The notes: generated by a model from the sequence alone, not told the origin. A DNA stretch of 64,000 nucleotides from Fodinibacter sp963763015 (GCA_963763015.1 CAVXML010000007.1:496001-560000); one strand, 5' to 3'; positions 16,803-24,683 are shown, counted from the first letter of the stretch. Numbers and translations: made by a program.

Positions 16803-17789
16803 TCAGGGGATGAGCAGCAGCTTGCCCTCCGTGCGTCGTCCCTCGAGCGCGGCGAAGGCCTCCTGAGCATCGGTGAGCGGGTACCGCCCGCCGATCCGCA
16901 CGCGGAGGCGGCCACCCGCCACCGCGCCGAGCACGTCGCGGGACCGCCACTCGAGCTCCTCGCGGGTCGCGAGGTGGTGGCCGAGGGTCGGACGTGTGAC
17001 GAACAGGGAGCCGCCGGTGTTGAGCCGCTGGAGGTCCAACGGCGGCACCTGGCCGCTCGCGGCCCCGAAGAGCACGAGCATCCCGCGTGGGCGCAGTGAG
17101 GCGAGCGATGCGTCGAAGGTGTCCCGCCCCACGCCGTCGTAGGCCACGTCGACGCCCCGGCCGCGCGTGAGCCGGCGCATCTCGCGTGCCAGGTCGTCGA
17201 CCTCCCGGTAGTTCACGACGTGGTCGGCGCCCAGCTCGGATGCCGTGGCGCACTTCTTCGCCGTGCCCGCTGTCGCGATGACGGCACCACCACGCGCCTT
17301 CACCGACTGCACGAGCAGCTGCCCCACGCCGCCGGCGGCCGCGTGGACGAGGGCGACGTCGCCGGCCCCGATGGCATACGTGCTCGTGGTCAGGTAGTGC
17401 GCGGTGAGGCCCTGGAGCATGACCGCCGCAGCGGTCTCCAGGTCGACCCCCTCGGGCACCGGGACGGCGGTGGATGCCGGGACGACGGCGTACCGGGCCG
17501 CGCTCCCGAGGGACTGGGGCCACGCGACGTGGTCGCCCTCGATGACACCGTGGACGGCCCGGCCCACGGCCACCACGGTGCCGGCGCCCTCGTTGCCCGC
17601 CACGAACGGTGTGGTGCGTGGGTAGACGCCCTCCCTCTGGTAGACGTCGATGAAGTTGACGCCGGCCGCCGCCACCTCGACCAGTAGCTCGTCGGGCGCC
17701 GGCGCCGGGGCGGCGCGGTCCTCGACCGTCAGGACGCTCCTGTCGCCGTGGCGGGTCACCACCAGGGCCGGTCCGGTGTGGTCGGGCAT
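16803..17789 (-). CDS. NADPH:quinone oxidoreductase (zinc-independent MDR family)
   Basis: The 328-residue protein matches quinone oxidoreductase in length and motifs: VAAAGVNFIDVYQREGVYP at about 39-57, GNEGAGTVVAVG, the nucleotide-binding HAAAGGVGQLLVQSVKARGG, and the C-terminal YPLTDAQEAFAALEGRRTEGK. Such enzymes reduce quinones or enals with NADPH in the cytoplasm and lack the zinc ligands of alcohol dehydrogenases, as here. A TAGGGT -10 (17796-17801 on the minus strand) lies six bases from the ATG and begins with the stop codon of the upstream GNAT gene. The substrate is not predictable. Confidence 0.9.
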   Translation of the reverse strand: MPDHTGPALVVTRHGDRSVLTVEDRAAPAPAPDELLVEVAAAGVNFIDVYQREGVYPRTTPFVAGNEGAGTVVAVGRAVHGVIEGDHVAWPQSLGSAARYAVVPASTAVPVPEGVDLETAAAVMLQGLTAHYLTTSTYAIGAGDVALVHAAAGGVGQLLVQSVKARGGAVIATAGTAKKCATASELGADHVVNYREVDDLAREMRRLTRGRGVDVAYDGVGRDTFDASLASLRPRGMLVLFGAASGQVPPLDLQRLNTGGSLFVTRPTLGHHLATREELEWRSRDVLGAVAGGRLRVRIGGRYPLTDAQEAFAALEGRRTEGKLLLIP

Positions 17790-17795
17790 GGCGCC

Positions 17796-17801
17796 ACCCT
17801 A
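17796..17801 (-). promoter_or_regulatory. -10 element (TAGGGT) of the quinone reductase gene, using the GNAT stop codon
   Basis: On the minus strand TAGGGT is followed by six bases and then the ATG. The TAG is the stop codon of the GNAT gene. A leaderless transcript is predicted. Confidence 0.5.
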
Positions 17802-18386
17802 GGCTTCGGTGCCGTCGCGGGCTCCCCCCGTGGGCACCCAGTACCGCTTCTTGTCGCCCCGGACGTCCTCGAGGACGCCGCCGTTCGCTTCGATGACCCG
17901 CGCGGACCCGATGTTGTCGACGTCGCACGTCACGAGGACGTGGTCGATGCCGAGGGCGGCCGCGCGGGGGAGCACGAGGCGTAGCGCCTCCGTCGCAACC
18001 CCCCGACGCCGGGCGCTCGGACGCACCGAGTAGCCGATGTGGCCGCCGACCTCGAGCAGGAACGGCGTGAGCTCGTGACGTAACGAGATCGACCCGAGGT
18101 ACGTGTCGGGGTCGGTGTCGTCCTCCATCCACCAGTAGGTGCACGGCACGTGCCCGCTGGGTCGCGGCGCCCCGGGTTCGGCCCTCTCGAGGCGCCACCG
18201 CACGAAACGCTCGAACCCCTCGACGGTCTCGAGCTCGTTGCTGGTCCAGGCGATGCCTGCATAGCCACCGTCGTCGGGGGCCTCGACCCACTCGCCGTCC
18301 CCGTCCCGATGCCGCCCGCCGAACTCGTCGTGCGCCTCGAGGTAGCTGCGGTGGAACCGGACATGAGGACGCTGGAGCCGGATCAT
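17799..18386 (-). CDS. GNAT family N-acetyltransferase (RimJ/RimL-like)
   Basis: The 195-residue protein has the GNAT acetyl-CoA-binding signature HIGYSVRPSARRRGVATEAL at about residues 126-145 and the later segment VTCDVDNIGSARVIEANGGV, typical of RimJ/RimL-type acetyltransferases. Strand 4 (YLGSISLRHEL) precedes it as expected. The substrate is unknown. The ATG at 18386 has a TAGTGT -10 element six bases upstream (18393-18398), so a leaderless mRNA is likely. The quinone reductase gene follows 9 bases downstream. Confidence 0.88.
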   Translation of the reverse strand: MIRLQRPHVRFHRSYLEAHDEFGGRHRDGDGEWVEAPDDGGYAGIAWTSNELETVEGFERFVRWRLERAEPGAPRPSGHVPCTYWWMEDDTDPDTYLGSISLRHELTPFLLEVGGHIGYSVRPSARRRGVATEALRLVLPRAAALGIDHVLVTCDVDNIGSARVIEANGGVLEDVRGDKKRYWVPTGGARDGTEA

Positions 18387-18392
18387 GCTGCG

Positions 18393-18398
18393 ACACTA
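18393..18398 (-). promoter_or_regulatory. -10 element (TAGTGT) of the GNAT gene
   Basis: Minus-strand TAGTGT followed by six bases and the ATG at 18386. No ribosome site is present. Confidence 0.5.
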
Positions 18399-18439
18399 AG
18401 CGATCCGGCGGTCGGCAACCACTGGACCGGTCGGCGCCG

Positions 18440-19276
18440 TCACCGCGCGCGCAGGGAGAGGAGCACGTCGTCGAGCATGGCGGGCGTGAGCCGACCGGTG
18501 AAGGTGTTGTGGGGGCTGACATGGTAGGAGCCGACGACGCGGATGCCGCGCCCTCCCGGCATCCGCACGGCCACCTCCAGTGCATGGGCGAACCTCGGCC
18601 TCGGCGAGGGCACCTCCCACCCAAGGTCTCGGGCGGCTCCCAGGGCGGAGTCCCAACCGATCGCCCCCAGGCACAGGATCGCCCGCAGCCGGGGTGCCGC
18701 GAGCTCGAGGTCGCGCCGGAGCCAGCCCGAGCAGGTCTCCTTCTCCGTCGGCGTGGGCTTGTTGGCCGGTGGCGCGCACCGCACCGCCGCGACGATCCGG
18801 ATGCCGCTCAGCACCTGGCCGTCACCCGACGCCACCGACGTCGGCAGGGCGGCGTACCCCGTGCGGTGCAGCGCGGCGTAGAGGAAGTCGCCCGAGGAGT
18901 CACCGGTGAACATCCGGCCGGTCCGGTTTGTGCCGTTCGCCGCCGGCGCGAGGCCGACGAGCAGGACCTCGGCGTCCGGGTCGCCGAACGAGGGGCCCGG
19001 ACGGCCCCAGTAGGGCTGGTGGGCGAAGGCGGCCCGCCGACCGCTCCGGGCGACGTCCTCCCGCCAGCGGACCAGGCGGGGACAGGCTCGGCACACCGAG
19101 ACGCGCGCCTGGAGCTCCGGAACCACCGCCGAGCCGGAGGCGAGGCGTCGCACCGCCGCCGGGGTGGTTGCCACAGGGGTGTCGGTCGACGCCGGGTCGC
19201 CGGGCCACCCGGTGCCGGGTGGCACCGGCGAGGGGAAGAGGTCGCTCGTGACGGGGTGAGGGCAGAGCCGTTCCAT
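18440..19276 (-). CDS. Family 5 uracil-DNA glycosylase (UDGb)
   Basis: The 278-residue protein carries the type-5 UDG motif 1, GLAPAANGTNRTGRMFTGD, in which the usual polar catalytic residue is replaced by Ala, and the motif SYHVSPHNTFTGRLTPAM. Four cysteines that should hold a 4Fe-4S cluster are present (Cys62 and Cys65 in VCRACPRLV, one in AAVRCAPPANKPTP, one in ETCSGWLRRDL). UDGb enzymes remove uracil, hypoxanthine and other deaminated bases from DNA. The ATG at 19276 has a TAGCGT -10 at a six-base distance. It lies near a LigD-type polymerase and PcrA, giving a loose repair neighbourhood. Confidence 0.93.
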   Translation of the reverse strand: MERLCPHPVTSDLFPSPVPPGTGWPGDPASTDTPVATTPAAVRRLASGSAVVPELQARVSVCRACPRLVRWREDVARSGRRAAFAHQPYWGRPGPSFGDPDAEVLLVGLAPAANGTNRTGRMFTGDSSGDFLYAALHRTGYAALPTSVASGDGQVLSGIRIVAAVRCAPPANKPTPTEKETCSGWLRRDLELAAPRLRAILCLGAIGWDSALGAARDLGWEVPSPRPRFAHALEVAVRMPGGRGIRVVGSYHVSPHNTFTGRLTPAMLDDVLLSLRAR

Positions 19277-19282
19277 GCCGCC

Positions 19283-19288
19283 ACGCTA
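19283..19288 (-). promoter_or_regulatory. -10 element (TAGCGT) of the uracil-DNA glycosylase gene
   Basis: Minus-strand TAGCGT is followed by six bases and the ATG at 19276, predicting a leaderless transcript. Confidence 0.5.
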
Positions 19289-19340
19289 GGTGAGCGTGAG
19301 AGGACGATGGCAGTCGCCCGCTGGGCTGGGGCGCAGAGCC

Positions 19341-19787
19341 CTAGCCCTCGGTCGTGGGGCGTCCGCGATCCGCTTTCGTCTGCGCCCGGCGACGCTTCGC
19401 CGTGAGGCGCCGTTCCCGTGAGCTCCTCGACGGCCGCGTCGGGCGCCGGGCCGGGGCGGGTGGCGCCATGGCAGCCCGCAGCAGATCGGCCATCCGCTCC
19501 CTGGCGGTGACCCGGTTGCGGCGTTGCTGGCGGTGCTCGGACGCGGCCACGACGAGCCGACGACCGTCCACGAGCCGGGGGTCGAGCGCCCGGGTCAGCC
19601 GCCGTCGCTGGACCTCGCTGAAGCCCCCGAACGCCACGACGTCGAGCTCGAGCTCCACGCGGCTGTCCGCCGTGTTGACGCCCTGGCCCCCCGGGCCGGA
19701 GGACCGGGAGAACCTCTCCACCAGCTCACCCGCCGGGATCGTGAGCCCCTCGGGGACCCCTGGCCCGGGCCGAACGACGAGGTCCAT
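19341..19787 (-). CDS. arfB: ArfB/YaeJ-type ribosome rescue factor (peptidyl-tRNA hydrolase domain)
   Basis: The 148-residue protein has the release-factor catalytic segment SSGPGGQGVNTADSRVEL with the GGQ tripeptide near residues 35-40, followed by a basic tail rich in Arg and Lys (RRRAQTKADRGRPTTEG). The length and the tail match ArfB, which enters the empty mRNA channel of stalled ribosomes and releases the nascent chain. It lacks the stop-codon recognition domains of RF1/RF2. The ATG overlaps the stop of the polymerase gene (TGATG), so it is translated from the same message. The family call is strong. Confidence 0.9.
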   Translation of the reverse strand: MDLVVRPGPGVPEGLTIPAGELVERFSRSSGPGGQGVNTADSRVELELDVVAFGGFSEVQRRRLTRALDPRLVDGRRLVVAASEHRQQRRNRVTARERMADLLRAAMAPPAPARRPTRPSRSSRERRLTAKRRRAQTKADRGRPTTEG

Positions 19788-20776
19788 CAGGGGCGGCCGG
19801 TGTCGTCCTCGGGCTCCGGAGGCGCCGCGGCCCCTTCGGCCTCGTCGCGCTCCGCCCACTCCAGGAGCGGCGCGATGTCGAACACCGCCTCGTCGATGCC
19901 GGCATGGAGGTCCCCCAGCTCGGCGTACCGCTGCGGGACGGTGGCGATCGTCAGGTCCTGTGGCTCCACCGCGGCGATCTCGTCCCAGCTCACCGGGGTG
20001 GACACCGTGCCGATGTCGTTTCCCCGCACCGAGTAGGCGGCCGCGATGGTGTGGTCGCGGGCGTTCTGGTTGTAGTCGACGAAGACGGATGCCGGGTCGC
20101 GGTCCTTGCGCCACCACGTGGTCGTGACGTCGTCGGGCAGACGGCGCTCCACCTCACGGGCGAAGGCGAGGGCGGCCCGCCGGACGTCGCCGAAGCCGTG
20201 GTCGGGCCTGATGCGGACGTAGACGTGGAGGCCGTGGCCGCCGCTCGTCTTGGGCCAGCCCGTGGCGCCCAGCTCGTCGAGCACCTCGTGCGTCACCTCG
20301 GCTGCCCGGCGCACGCGCGTGAAGGGCGCGTCCGGCATCGGGTCGAGGTCGATGCGCCACTCGTCGGGCTTCTCGGTGTCGGCTCGTCGGCTGTTCCACG
20401 GGTGGAACTCCACCGTGCTCATCTGCACCGCCCAGGCCACGTCGGCGAGCTTCGTGACACACAGCTCGTCGGCATGCAGCCCGTAGCGGGGGAAGTGCAG
20501 GCGCACGGTCTCCACCCATGGGGGTGCGCCGCGCGGGAGCCGCTTCTGGTGGACCTTCGCACCGGCCAGCCCGTCGGGGAACCGGTGGAGCATGCACGGC
20601 CGCTCGCGCAGGGCGTTCACGATGCCGTCGCCCACCGAGAGGTAGTAGTGCACGAGGTCCAGCTTGGTCTCCCCTCGGGCCGGGAAGTAGACGCGCTCGG
20701 GGTTCGACACCCGCACGTCGAGCCCCTCGACGTCGAGGACCACCGGTTCGCCGAACTCACCCTTGCGCGACGCCAT
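19787..20776 (-). CDS. LigD-type DNA polymerase/primase domain protein (stand-alone PolDom)
   Basis: The 329-residue protein matches the LigD polymerase domain: DVRVSNPERVYFPARGETKL near the N-terminus, then HRFPDGLAG, FHPWNSRRADTEKPDEWRID, the metal-binding DLDP, SGGHGLHVYVRI and VDYNQNARDHTIAAAYSVRG. PolDoms add nucleotides during non-homologous end joining. Neither ligase nor nuclease domains are fused to it, and no Ku gene is in the window. The start at 20776 has a TACGGT -10 seven bases upstream. A 36-bp perfect palindrome lies 55 bases further upstream. The gene overlaps the ArfB-like gene. Confidence 0.92.
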   Translation of the reverse strand: MASRKGEFGEPVVLDVEGLDVRVSNPERVYFPARGETKLDLVHYYLSVGDGIVNALRERPCMLHRFPDGLAGAKVHQKRLPRGAPPWVETVRLHFPRYGLHADELCVTKLADVAWAVQMSTVEFHPWNSRRADTEKPDEWRIDLDPMPDAPFTRVRRAAEVTHEVLDELGATGWPKTSGGHGLHVYVRIRPDHGFGDVRRAALAFAREVERRLPDDVTTTWWRKDRDPASVFVDYNQNARDHTIAAAYSVRGNDIGTVSTPVSWDEIAAVEPQDLTIATVPQRYAELGDLHAGIDEAVFDIAPLLEWAERDEAEGAAAPPEPEDDTGRP

Positions 20777-20783
20777 GTCGGCC

Positions 20784-20789
20784 ACCGTA
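20784..20789 (-). promoter_or_regulatory. -10 element (TACGGT) of the LigD-type polymerase gene
   Basis: Minus-strand TACGGT ends seven bases before the ATG at 20776, so a leaderless mRNA is likely. Confidence 0.4.
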
Positions 20790-20830
20790 TGCCGTCGGCG
20801 CCCCGGCATAGGGGCGGCGCCGGCTTCACG

Positions 20831-20866
20831 CGTACCTGCATCGACCAATTGGTCGATGCAGGTACG
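20831..20866. repeat. 36-bp perfect palindrome, GTAC-bounded repeat family (single copy)
   Basis: The left 18 bases CGTACCTGCATCGACCAA are followed directly by their exact reverse complement. The inner 34 bases, from GTAC to GTAC, match the repeats at 53981-54100 in length, ends and centre (27 of 34 positions identical to the first of them). It could be an operator, a cruciform, or a mobile palindromic element. Confidence 0.9.
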
Positions 20867-20887
20867 TCTGGGCCGGCGTTGAGAAGG

Positions 20888-20908
20888 GGCTCCGGCGTGA
20901 TCGGAGCC
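20888..20908. repeat. Small hairpin in the pcrA upstream region
   Basis: GGCTCCG and CGGAGCC form a 7-bp stem with a 7-base loop. Immediately after it comes the near-direct repeat TCGACAAGTC / TCGACAAAGTC. These may be protein binding sites for pcrA or polymerase control; no known regulator can be named. Confidence 0.4.
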
Positions 20909-21163
20909 AGACCTTCGACAAGTCTCGACAAAGTCTAGACGGATTGGTTAGCGTCAAGCCAGCGGACCGACGGGCAACAGCATGGATCCTTCACCCTGGT
21001 GCGGCTGACCCTCCGCAGCCGCACCCGCGGCGGCGATCCCGCCCCCTGCACGGGAGGCGCCGCCGCCCCGGGCGGTCGGGACCTCGGTGGTGGTCCCGAC
21101 CGCCCGCCGGAGTCCGCTCGTGGCGCGACCGGCCGGTCGCGCGGCCAGGTCGGTCCCGCGACG

Positions 21164-21169
21164 TAGGGT
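21164..21169 (+). promoter_or_regulatory. -10 element (TAGGGT) of pcrA
   Basis: TAGGGT lies ten bases before the ATG at 21180. A very short leader or leaderless message is expected. Confidence 0.4.
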
Positions 21170-21179
21170 TGGCCCCGAG

Positions 21180-23630
21180 ATGAGCACCCTCTTCGACGGC
21201 CTCGACCTCGGCGGCGTCCCCCACGAGCCCCACGTGGACCCGGCGACGCACGCGAGCGCCCACGCGGCCCTCGTCAACGCCGCGGGCGTGCCGACCTGGG
21301 CCGAGGCGGCCGCCGCCGGTCGCGGCCCGGAGGGTGGTCCAGACGCCTCCCGTCCGGGGGTCGACCCGGAGGAGCTGCTCGAGGGCCTCAACCCCCAGCA
21401 GCGCGAGGCGGTGCTCCACGAGGGCGGTCCGCTGCTCATCGTCGCCGGTGCGGGCTCGGGCAAGACCAGGGTGCTGACCCAGCGGATCGCGCACCTGATG
21501 GCCGCCCGGGGCGTACAGCCGGGACAGGTGCTCGCGATCACGTTCACGAACAAGGCGGCGGCCGAGATGCGCGAACGCGTGCAGGTGCTCGTCGGCAACC
21601 GCGCCAGGGCCATGTGGGTGATGACGTTCCACAGCGCCTGCGTCCGGATCCTTCGTCGCGAAGCCGACAAGGTGGGGATGCGCTCGACCTTCTCCATCTA
21701 CGACGCGGCCGACTCCCAGCGGCTGATGTCCATGGTTCTTCGCGACATGGACCTCGACCCCAAGCGCTACAACCCGAGGTCGTTCAGCCACCAGGTCTCG
21801 AACCTCAAGAACGAGCTCGTCGACCACGAGACCTTCGCGGGGCGGGTCGGAGAGGCGAGCCCTCACCAGGAGCAGGTGCTCGCCGAGGCCTACACGGCAT
21901 ACCAGCGACGGCTGCGCCAGGCCAACGCGATGGACTTCGACGACCTCATCATGACCACCGTCCACATGTTCCAGGCCTTCCCGGACGTCGCCGAGCACTA
22001 CCGGCGGCGGTTCCGGCACGTCATGGTCGACGAGTACCAGGACACCAACCATGCGCAGTACCAGCTGGTCCGCGAGCTCGTCGGCTCGCAGGCGACGAGG
22101 ACGGAGCACGGCGTCGAGCCGAGTGAGCTGGTCGTCGTCGGCGACGCCGACCAGTCGATCTACGCCTTCCGCGGCGCCACGATCCGCAACATCGAGGAGT
22201 TCGAGCAGGACTACCCGGACGCTCGCACCATCCTGCTCGAGCAGAACTACCGGTCCACGCAGACGATCCTGCGGGCGGCCAACGCCGTGATCGCCCGCAA
22301 CGAGAGCCGCCGCAAGAAGAACCTCTGGAGCGACACCGGGGACGGCGACCGGATCGTCGGGTACGTCGGCGACAACGAGCACGACGAGGCCTCCTTCGTC
22401 GCCCGGTCCATCGACCGGCTCGGCGACGAGCACGGCATCCGGCCCGGTGACGTGGCGGTGTTCTACCGCACCAACGCGCAGTCCCGGGCGCTGGAGGAGG
22501 TGTTCGTGCGGGTGGGCCTGCCGTACAAGGTCGTCGGTGGCACCAGGTTCTACGAGCGACGCGAGGTCAAGGACGCCCTCGCGTACCTGCGCGTGCTCTC
22601 CAACCCCACGGACACGGTCAACCTGCGCCGCGTCCTCAACGTGCCCAAGCGCGGCATCGGTGACCGCGCCGAGGCGTGCGTGGCGGCGCTGGCCGAGCGG
22701 GAGCGGATCCCGTTCGTCGCAGCCCTGGGGCGCCCGGAGGACGCCCCCGGCATCGCGACCCGGTCGGTCGTCGCGATCAAGGGCTTCACCTCGCTGCTGG
22801 AGCACCTCGGTGCGGTCCGCGACGACGAGGATGCCGGTGTCGCCGACCTCCTCGAGGCGGTGCTGGACCGGTCGGGCTACCTCTCCGAGCTCCGGGAGAG
22901 CCACGACCCGCAGGACGAGACGCGGGTGGAGAACCTCGCCGAGCTCGTCGCGGTGGCCCGCGAGTTCGACGAGGCCCGCCGCGAGACCGGAGAGGTGCTC
23001 AGCCTCGAGGACTTCCTGGAGCGGGTCTCGCTCGTCGCGGACGCCGACGAGATCCCCGACGACGCCGAGGCGGAGGCCTCCGGGGTGGTCACCCTGATGA
23101 CGCTGCACACGGCGAAGGGACTGGAGTTCCCCGTCGTCTTCCTCACCGGCATGGAGGACGGGACGTTCCCGCACCTGCGCAGCCTCGGCGACGCCAAGGA
23201 GCTCGAGGAGGAGCGGCGGCTCGCCTACGTCGGCATCACGCGGGCCCGGGAACGGCTGCACCTCTCGCGTGCGGCGGTCCGCTCGGCCTGGGGGGCGCCG
23301 CAGTACAACCCGCCGTCACGGTTCCTCGACGAGATCCCGGACGAGCTGGTCCAGTGGGAGCGCGTGCTCTCCGGTGCGGCGGCCATCGGGCGGCGCGACC
23401 AGCGGCCGGCGGTGGCGACGCTCGCTGCACGGCCGGGCGTCCGCTCGCCGGGAAACCGGCCGGTCATCTCCCTGTCCGGGGGTGACCGGGTCACCCACGA
23501 CACCTACGGGCTCGGGACGGTGGTCCGGACGCTCGGCGACGGGGACAAGACGCAGGCCGAGGTCGACTTCGGCGGTGAGCTCGGGGTCAAGCGGTTCGTG
23601 CTGCGGTTCGCACCGCTCGAGAAGCTGTGA
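21180..23630 (+). CDS. pcrA: ATP-dependent DNA helicase PcrA/UvrD (superfamily 1)
   Basis: This 816-residue helicase begins with about 60 variable residues, then motif Q/I (LNPQQREAVLHEGG, VAGAGSGKTRVLTQRIAHL), motif II (HVMVDEYQDTN), motif III (VVGDADQSIYAFRGA), motif IV (LEQNYRSTQTIL), motif V (VTLMTLHTAKGLEFPVVFL) and motif VI (RLAYVGITRARERLHLS). The C-terminal 60 residues (GDRVTHDTYGLGTVV) form the tudor-like RNA-polymerase-binding domain typical of actinobacterial PcrA. It unwinds DNA during excision repair and replication-fork maintenance. The ATG at 21180 is preferred because it follows a -10 element closely. Confidence 0.96.
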   Translation: MSTLFDGLDLGGVPHEPHVDPATHASAHAALVNAAGVPTWAEAAAAGRGPEGGPDASRPGVDPEELLEGLNPQQREAVLHEGGPLLIVAGAGSGKTRVLTQRIAHLMAARGVQPGQVLAITFTNKAAAEMRERVQVLVGNRARAMWVMTFHSACVRILRREADKVGMRSTFSIYDAADSQRLMSMVLRDMDLDPKRYNPRSFSHQVSNLKNELVDHETFAGRVGEASPHQEQVLAEAYTAYQRRLRQANAMDFDDLIMTTVHMFQAFPDVAEHYRRRFRHVMVDEYQDTNHAQYQLVRELVGSQATRTEHGVEPSELVVVGDADQSIYAFRGATIRNIEEFEQDYPDARTILLEQNYRSTQTILRAANAVIARNESRRKKNLWSDTGDGDRIVGYVGDNEHDEASFVARSIDRLGDEHGIRPGDVAVFYRTNAQSRALEEVFVRVGLPYKVVGGTRFYERREVKDALAYLRVLSNPTDTVNLRRVLNVPKRGIGDRAEACVAALAERERIPFVAALGRPEDAPGIATRSVVAIKGFTSLLEHLGAVRDDEDAGVADLLEAVLDRSGYLSELRESHDPQDETRVENLAELVAVAREFDEARRETGEVLSLEDFLERVSLVADADEIPDDAEAEASGVVTLMTLHTAKGLEFPVVFLTGMEDGTFPHLRSLGDAKELEEERRLAYVGITRARERLHLSRAAVRSAWGAPQYNPPSRFLDEIPDELVQWERVLSGAAAIGRRDQRPAVATLAARPGVRSPGNRPVISLSGGDRVTHDTYGLGTVVRTLGDGDKTQAEVDFGGELGVKRFVLRFAPLEKL

Positions 23631-23644
23631 GCCCGGCGCCGGGC
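23631..23644 (+). terminator. GC palindrome directly after pcrA
   Basis: GCCCGGCGCCGGGC is a perfect palindrome starting at the base after the pcrA stop. No T-tract follows. It may help end transcription between the convergent pcrA and M23 peptidase genes. Confidence 0.3.
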
Positions 23645-23680
23645 CCCTGACCGGCTGCGTCGGACGGCCCGTGCGGGAGC

Positions 23681-24457
23681 TCAGCCGAGCAGACCCTTGC
23701 GCACCAGCCAGGGGTACGGGTCGATGGGGTTGTCGCCGCCGGACGGGTGGATCTCGAGGTGGAGGTGGGAGCCGAAGGAGTGGCCGGTGTTGCCGACGGC
23801 GCCGACGACCTGCCCGGGCATCACGGTCTGGCCCTCGCGGACGTCGATCCGGCTCATGTGGCCGTACCAGGAGACCGTGCCGTCCCAGTAGCGGATCTCG
23901 ACCTTCTTGCCGAAGCTGAACACGCTGCCCGCCATGATGACGGTGCCCCTGGACATCGCGTAGAGGGGAGTGCCGGTCGGGGCGCCGAAGTCGAGGCCGT
24001 CGTGGGTCTTCCCCCAGCGCCAGCCGAAGTCGGAGGTGATCCGGCCGCTGCGGATCGCCCTCACCCAGCGCTTGCCCTCACGCTCGGCCTTGGCGCGGGC
24101 GGCGGCCGCTGCGGCGGCCTTGCGCTTCGCGTCGCGGGCGGCGCGCTTCTGGGCTTCGACCCGGCCCTGCAACGCGGCGGTCTGCATCGAGGAGGCCGAG
24201 CGACGGTTCGCGAGGTCGGTGACCATGGCGTCGTCGGACGCCTGCTCGCTGCGGGCCAGCGCGGTCTGCTGGCCGGACAGGTCGAGGGTGAGCGGTGCCG
24301 ACTCGGCCACCGTCGCGCCGGTCGCCGTCACCACGAGTGCCGCGGCTGCGGTCGTCGGGAGCACGAAGCTCGCGGAGAGCGCACGGGGGAGACGCACACG
24401 GTTCTGCCGGACACGGTGGCGTCCGGCATAGTGGCGCCCCTGGTACGAAGAACTCAC
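23681..24457 (-). CDS. M23 family metallopeptidase (peptidoglycan endopeptidase), secreted or membrane-anchored
   Basis: The 258-residue protein has a basic N-terminus, one hydrophobic segment at about residues 30-50 that acts as a signal or anchor (LPTTAAAALVVTATGATVAE), an Ala/Lys/Arg-rich coiled coil at about 75-130, and a LytM/M23 domain. Zinc ligands are visible in THDGLDFGAPTGTP (HxxxD) and SHLHLEIHPSGG (HxH). M23 enzymes cut peptide cross-links in the cell wall. The GTG at 24457 follows a GAGGT site. A TACGGT -10 at 24496-24501 leaves a leader of about 30-40 bases, with an MtrA-like site just upstream. Confidence 0.92.
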   Translation of the reverse strand: MSSSYQGRHYAGRHRVRQNRVRLPRALSASFVLPTTAAAALVVTATGATVAESAPLTLDLSGQQTALARSEQASDDAMVTDLANRRSASSMQTAALQGRVEAQKRAARDAKRKAAAAAAARAKAEREGKRWVRAIRSGRITSDFGWRWGKTHDGLDFGAPTGTPLYAMSRGTVIMAGSVFSFGKKVEIRYWDGTVSWYGHMSRIDVREGQTVMPGQVVGAVGNTGHSFGSHLHLEIHPSGGDNPIDPYPWLVRKGLLG

Positions 24458-24495
24458 AGGGGGTGGACCTCACGGGCTGGTGACTGGGCTGCCCC

Positions 24496-24519
24496 ACCGT
24501 ACCGTGACCAATCCGTAAC
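24496..24519 (-). promoter_or_regulatory. Promoter -10 (TACGGT) with adjacent MtrA-box-like direct repeat before the M23 gene
   Basis: On the minus strand GTTACGGATTGGTCACGG (24519-24502) contains two GTYACGG half-sites spaced 11 bases apart and is followed directly by TACGGT (24501-24496). MtrA in actinobacteria binds paired GTAAC/GTTAC-like sites and controls wall peptidases, so an MtrA site is a reasonable guess from context only. Confidence 0.35.
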
Positions 24520-24683
24520 ACAAACTATCCGCTTGAGAAGTCCTCAGGGTGTCTCCCGCCGAGGTGCCGTATCCGCCGCCTGACCTGCGAAACGTCCGAT
24601 TCTCGTGAGGCGGCTCACAGGTTGCCGCGCGAGACGCGCGTTCGGGCGTGTCGCGCCGCCGGCGACGCGGCATCCGAGCACGT

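Larger units (their letters stand above)
20777..21179. other. 403-bp divergent intergenic region between the LigD-type polymerase and pcrA
   Basis: I see no gene in this stretch. It contains the polymerase -10 element, the 36-bp palindrome (20831-20866), a small hairpin with 7-bp arms (20888-20908), a near-direct repeat TCGACAAGTC / TCGACAAAGTC (20915-20935), and a TAGGGT -10 for pcrA (21164-21169). I found no mycobacterial-type LexA box (TCGAAC-N4-GTTCGA). Confidence 0.6.

Noticed and set aside
20777..21179. SOS (LexA) control of pcrA or the polymerase
   Set aside because: No TCGAAC-N4-GTTCGA-like site is present; the repeated TCGACAA words do not form that dyad.
20991..23261. Long open frame on the minus strand opposite pcrA (756 codons)
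   Set aside because: It is the antisense shadow of the pcrA gene; helicase motifs are complete on the plus strand.
24458..24683. c-di-AMP (ydaO) riboswitch upstream of the M23 peptidase
   Set aside because: Such switches often control wall peptidases, but I could not find the conserved core segments, only stem-capable GC-rich sequence.
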